In this document: positions 42,001-48,000 of the stretch, one piece after another
Layout of the letters: the number at the start of each line of letters is the position of its first letter
Position numbering within the stretch: position 1 is the first letter of the stretch
NCBI RefSeq assembly: GCF_905220365.1
Contig: NC_061123.1
Location: 3,162,001-3,226,000 of the forward strand
Direction of reading: 5' to 3'
Source: Vanessa cardui
Lineage: Eukaryota; Arthropoda; Insecta; Lepidoptera; Nymphalidae
DNA length: 64,000 nt
Made by a program: the position numbers and the translations under genes
Notes under the pieces: model-generated
Databases searched by the model: none
Told to the model about the DNA's origin: nothing
Seen by the model: only the letters and a program-made list of their open reading frames with translations

Positions 42001-45000
42001 TTTTTGCTATTAAGATAGAATGAGAGATTTTGTCAAACGCTTTGGAGTAATCGGTGTACACAACGTCCACCTGATATCCTTTGTCCATTGCAGTCAAAAC
42101 ATAGTCAGTGAATTCACACAAATTAGTTTCAGTTGATTTCTTGTTAATAAATCCATGCTGCTGGTCAATAATTATGGGACGTATGCTTGGAAAAATTTTG
42201 TCATAAATTATACGTTCAAAACGTTTTGGAATTGAACTTAATTTCGAAATAGGTCTATAATTTTTGATATCATGTCTATCTCCATTTTTAAAAATAGGCA
42301 CAATATAAGACTGTTTCCAAATTGAAGGCATAGTACATGTATGAAGGGAAATACAAAACAATAAATGTAAAGGAACAGATATAGTCATATAGCATTTACT
42401 TAGAAAAAGAGGTGGTATACCGTCGGGTCCGCTACCTTTTTTAATATTTAAGGTTTTCAAATACTTACGAACATCAGCAAGTGAAATATCGACAGATGAC
42501 AAATTAATTGTATTAGCATATCCACTATTATTTTGACTGTTACAGGAAAAATTGTTAAGATGTGTACTATGTTCAAAGGATGTATAGAAATATTCATTAA
42601 ATAGATTGCTTATTTGCCGACCGTCACTTGTTGAGATATCGTTATAATATAGCCGCTCGGGTATGTCATTTGTGTACTGTTTGGTCTTGACAAATGTCCA
42701 AAAACACTTAGAGTTTCTCAAAATATTATTTTCCGCAAAATCAAGATAGTTATCGTAGCATGTCTTTTCAACCCTTTTTTGTCTATCACGAAGTAATTTA
42801 AAAGTACTGTAATCACTGTAATTATCATACATTTTCCATTTGTTGTGATATTTTAGTTTTTCTTTAATAATTTTAATAAGTGCAGGAGAATACCACGCTG
42901 GATACTTACTAAGATCAACAACCACTTTAGAAGGAATATTCTTTATAATTATATCATTGATTATGTAATAGAATTTCTCAACGGATGTGTCAATATCATA
43001 GTAATCAAAAATAACCGACCAATCAATATCAGCCAATAATTCATTAATTATTTTATAATCAGCTTTATGAAAAAGTTTAACAATACGAGGAGGGCTAGGA
43101 AAGCTACTAATGTTAATATCCATTAACATAATATCCAACGTGGGATGGTGTACATCTTCCTTTACTAAAGGTGTTTCACAGCGCATAACCCTACAATTTG
43201 AGTTACTGAAGACAAGGTCTAATTGGCGATTATTGATGTTTGAGACTGAGTTATATTGGGAAAAGTTATTTAAGGACATGAAGGAAGACATTGCATTGAC
43301 CATTGAGTTTCCAATATTCTCACAGAGCTCAGCGGATGTGGACGAAGGAGACCAAATAGCACTAGGAACATTAAAATCACCAACTATTAAAAATATGTCT
43401 TTCGGATTCAATATCACTAATTCAGAGATACGTTCATAAAAGTTCAACTGATCTTGAAATTGTGAACCTGACTGGGGAAAATAACAATGTATTTGAATAT
43501 ATTTCAGACTTGCAAGTTAGTTATTTATTGCATATTATCAAATATTCTTAGAAAGATACGTTACTTGAATTGACAGAGACTCGTAAAGAAATAACTTCTA
43601 TTAGAAGAATTGCTGTGTCTTCACTTTTAGAAGGAATTTCTGTTAAAGTGAAATTACAGCTACTACCTCGAAAAGCAATATTATTTTTCCGCATTGATTT
43701 ATTGCTACACCCGTTAGCTTGTCGCATCGACGTCACTACAGGGTAGTAGATAAAACGGCACACATATATTTCGTCGCAGATCTCTTTTTTAATCCGTATG
43801 TAGCAACACAGGTATATACGGGATTACGTATTTGATATACGTAAATCTGAGGTGTGACACTGTCCCGTACTGAAAGGTAAATTAAAAATAATCATTATTC
43901 CAAAATAATATAGTCCAAGCTATGACATTTTGTCCCCGATTTATACTACAATAGATTGCGGTAATATTACGGGGCTGTGTTAACACAGCAATATTGTACC
44001 AAGTGCCCATTAAAAATATATGATCGAATATCGTCGCACCAGAAATATTACCGGTGTGATTATAGCAGCAGTTAGTGACGGAGGATGTTCGACAGGTCAC
44101 AGTTCACGGCTGCTGGCTGTCGTTAGCGATGACGAACGACGATACTATTAGTCAATAGTTTATTCAGAAAATGGTAATCATATGTAATATTATTTTTTTA
44201 CGATTTTTGTCGATTACGATGTAGGGGTTGCGATTATCGTCAGTCGCTAGTTTACGTTTCTTAATTTCATTCCAGCAGATCTTAACCGAGCATGTCTCGT
44301 TTGATTATTGAAGGATTTTCTAAATTATCCCTATTTAAGTAGAATATTTCAGGGCATATAGGGATAATTTTGAGAATCGTTTTTTTACAATATATTATAC
44401 ATTATACAAAGCTGTATAAACTGTGAATAAACAAATATAAACATTTCTTGATTGGTTTATGAATTATTTTATTATGTTTTAATATTACTGTTCTATTGTA
44501 CTGTTTGTTTCCCGAAAAAAAAAAAAACCAAGATATAAATAAACAAATATTACAACAATTTAAATCAGATTATAATTCAGTTTAATAGATGCGATTGTCG
44601 TTGTAGTCCACGTGTAACTATAATCAAGATCAACAATAATAATAATCGTATTCAAAATTTACATACAAAATAGATAAGTTTGCTTATAAATATATTCATA
44701 CTCAATAATATGATATTTAAAAAAAAATTCTAGTAATCTGAGATTATTATAGTTATTTAAATTAATAAATAACATCGAGAACTAGACATGCCTAGTGGAT
44801 TAGAGCATAGCATAAATCAAGGGTTGTACATGTACATACCTAACAAATATATATAGTTAGATATTTCATATATTATTACGAATGTCTTATTATGATGATG
44901 TCTTATTTAATTATACTGCTAATAAATCAGACAATACAGATAGATTTTTTAAATAAATAATGTGTTAAACTGACTAAAATCGATCAATCAGTGTACAGAC

Positions 45001-48000
45001 AGATGCGAAGGCGTGAAGTCATTGGACTGTTACGTTTAAAAATAAAAAAATGTAATTGTTCGCTATTTTGGTCCACTGGATAGGACACGTTTTTAAATAA
45101 GAGTTATTAGTTTTTATATGTGTTTGTGATTTATTTTTGTCTCTGCAATGAAATAAAATATCAGGATTATTGCTAGGTCTTATCGCAATGAAAATTAATT
45201 ATGCGTTATTTATTTGGGGCCATAACCTTTAATAAGAATAACGTCAAATAAAAATTTGAATAAGTTCATTTCATTTGAAAGCTAAAAAATATCAAGTTCA
45301 TAATGCATTGTGAAATAACTTTAGTAACCTTACTTATTATACGACGTTTTATTGCATGAACGACATCCTCTCATTGTGAATGTGAATTACTTTAATGGCT
45401 ATTTTATAAGCAATAGTTCACGATAGTTTGCTAGACGCTGTTTTTATGTTTGACTTCAGTTGTCTATGACAAGTTGTAAAACTTATTATCGATGACTTTT
45501 TTTTGCCCCGAAGATCATTAAAACCTTATTTATGTAAAGTATAGACTAGGTATTACTACGTTAGATGGAGACAGATCGTATGTGATTACATTAATGTTAG
45601 CAGCTCGTTTAATGCGATTCCCATTCGATACATGTTAGTAATTTATCGTTTTATTAACTCGCATACTTATTAGATAAAATGCAGTTAAACCATAGATAAT
45701 AAAATAATTACGATATCTAATTTTAATATATATTTGACTCCTTTGTTCGTGTTTATGTCTAAATGGCTGGACAGATTTTCATGAAATGCGTTTCTGAATG
45801 ATTGGTGGTTTAGATCGACCCCGGTAGGTGGTGCTGTTTAGGTTACAGGAGTTCAAAAATTGTCAAAATACTGTGGTATATCCGTTATCATTTAAATAAC
45901 CATCAATTTCTATCAAATGTGTCAAGGCAGGGGTTGATGTGATGGAAATAGGGTGGAATATAATTAAATCATTAGGTACCGAAGCTGAAAAATGCTTTAT
46001 AATTTTCAAGAGTGAAAAAGGAAGGACGAAGCGGAAAAACGTGGAAAACTGTAGCTATAAGGTTGATGAGGAAATTATTACGAGTGAGCGATTGGAAGAA
46101 TGAATGGATTACTCGAGTAATAGAAGAATGGTATTGTCTAAAATGAAATGATAGGAATGGAAACTCATTTCCCGACTTCAATATTGATTGAACATTCATT
46201 AGAGGTTATCTAGTTATAAAATATTTAATATATACTTTAATATAGTCTGTAGACGCAGCCCTGGAATATTTATATACAATCTAAAAGAAAAAAACGACTG
46301 CTTTCTTATTAACGACTGTCCGCATTAAAATAAATAAGCATTGTCAAAGTAGTTTAGAAAGGAAGGAACGTTTTATTTGCTTTCTTTTATAACCACTTTA
46401 TTATTACACGCTTAAACAAAAACTTTATTTATGTACATACGTCGTGTCTCGACATTAACAAGCACTAGGCACTCGATCTTACAAACCATACGAGTCCATC
46501 GGGTATTTATTAAGTTTTTATTGATGTTTAAGCTATTCAAAACGTTGTCAAGACAATAAATTAACAAACAATAAAAGTATTCTATACGTTTCAATTCTAT
46601 TTTACCTTCTTTCCGTCGTAAAAGATGTCTTCATACATAAAATTATATGAATAATTCAAACTTGATGAGTTTATTTTTTAAGCAGTGACCGATGTGATCA
46701 TTGAACAGTATAAACACAGGTTACATCACATCGACCACACCTTGATTCTACTGTTAGATTTCTTCTCTGCGTGTAAATGAATTCGTATTGCAGTGATCTT
46801 GAGTAAACGAAATAAAATATATGTAAACTAAACTTTTTTGTCCTAAAGCTGATTATGTTATCGTAAATAATAATAATATGAACGCTACAATTAATATATT
46901 TATTTATTATCTTTTACGTCTTAATTACTTAACTCTTCGTTAAGATGGGTACAATAAAGTATACTTATACCTAGTTCGAGTTAGTATTAGCTTTTTTTTC
47001 CTTAATGGAAATTAAAATCGTATTCGTAAATTATAATAGATGTGTTAACAGATTAAAAAGATATTCATCAAACTAATAATGGCGGGAAAGTTCTTTTTTT
47101 AAATTAACGTGTTTCTTTATTTTATGACGTGAACCTTTTTAATGTCTTATTATGTTACAAACGACCAGTAAAATAAATCTCTTTACTTATTTCTCTTTAT
47201 TCTTTCAACTTTATTTATCCCACAACAATTGATGTCTAAATGAGCATTAATTATGCGACGCGTGTTGTTTCGACTATTTTATCATAAGTAATCTTTTATA
47301 CAAATATATATGATTCATGTAATGATAACATATCGTATAGACATTCAAGAGTAGGTACGTCAGGCGATAAAAAGTGCATATTTAAAACAGATTTTTGTAT
47401 ATAAACGCGTGTTTATGCACAGGATATTAAAAGCAGGGTTGTATTAGGGTAGGGCGCGGACCGGCCGTCCTTCAGGCGCCTATGTAGGAAGGGTGATTTT
47501 TTATCGACGAGCTTGTCGGGAAACACCGCTGTAAATCACGGAAGTATGCTTTTCATATGTCTCTTGTTACTTCTTATATTAAAAGCAAAAACATTCTCTA
47601 TTGGAATATCAGCAATTGTATTTTCTGTATGTCATGTAAACGACTAATTTGGTTCAGCAATTAAACGGGATTATGAACTATCGAAACATATCTACTATAA
47701 AAAGATGATGGACGACTTTACTTTCATTCGGTTTTACAAGTGATTTTAATAGGAAGAGTCAAATTAACAATTTTTATACCGAGAAATAAGTATAATTATT
47801 TATTATTACCGTTTGCTTATAGATATGTTTTCCGAATAAGAACCTACGACTATTGACCTTCAAGGTAATATTCCCCAATGACATATTAAATGATATTACT
47901 TGCAAATTTCCAACATTTTCTTATGCAAACATTGTCTGTTGTACAAAATTTTCGCAAACTCGCAGGTCAAGTGATTGCAAGTCACAACATGTTACATTAG

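Noticed and set aside
44470..44560. CTGTTTGTTTCCCG plus A-run, like the 3' end of the retrotransposon at 40700
   Set aside because: Match is short and the A-run is in the other orientation; too weak to call a second copy.
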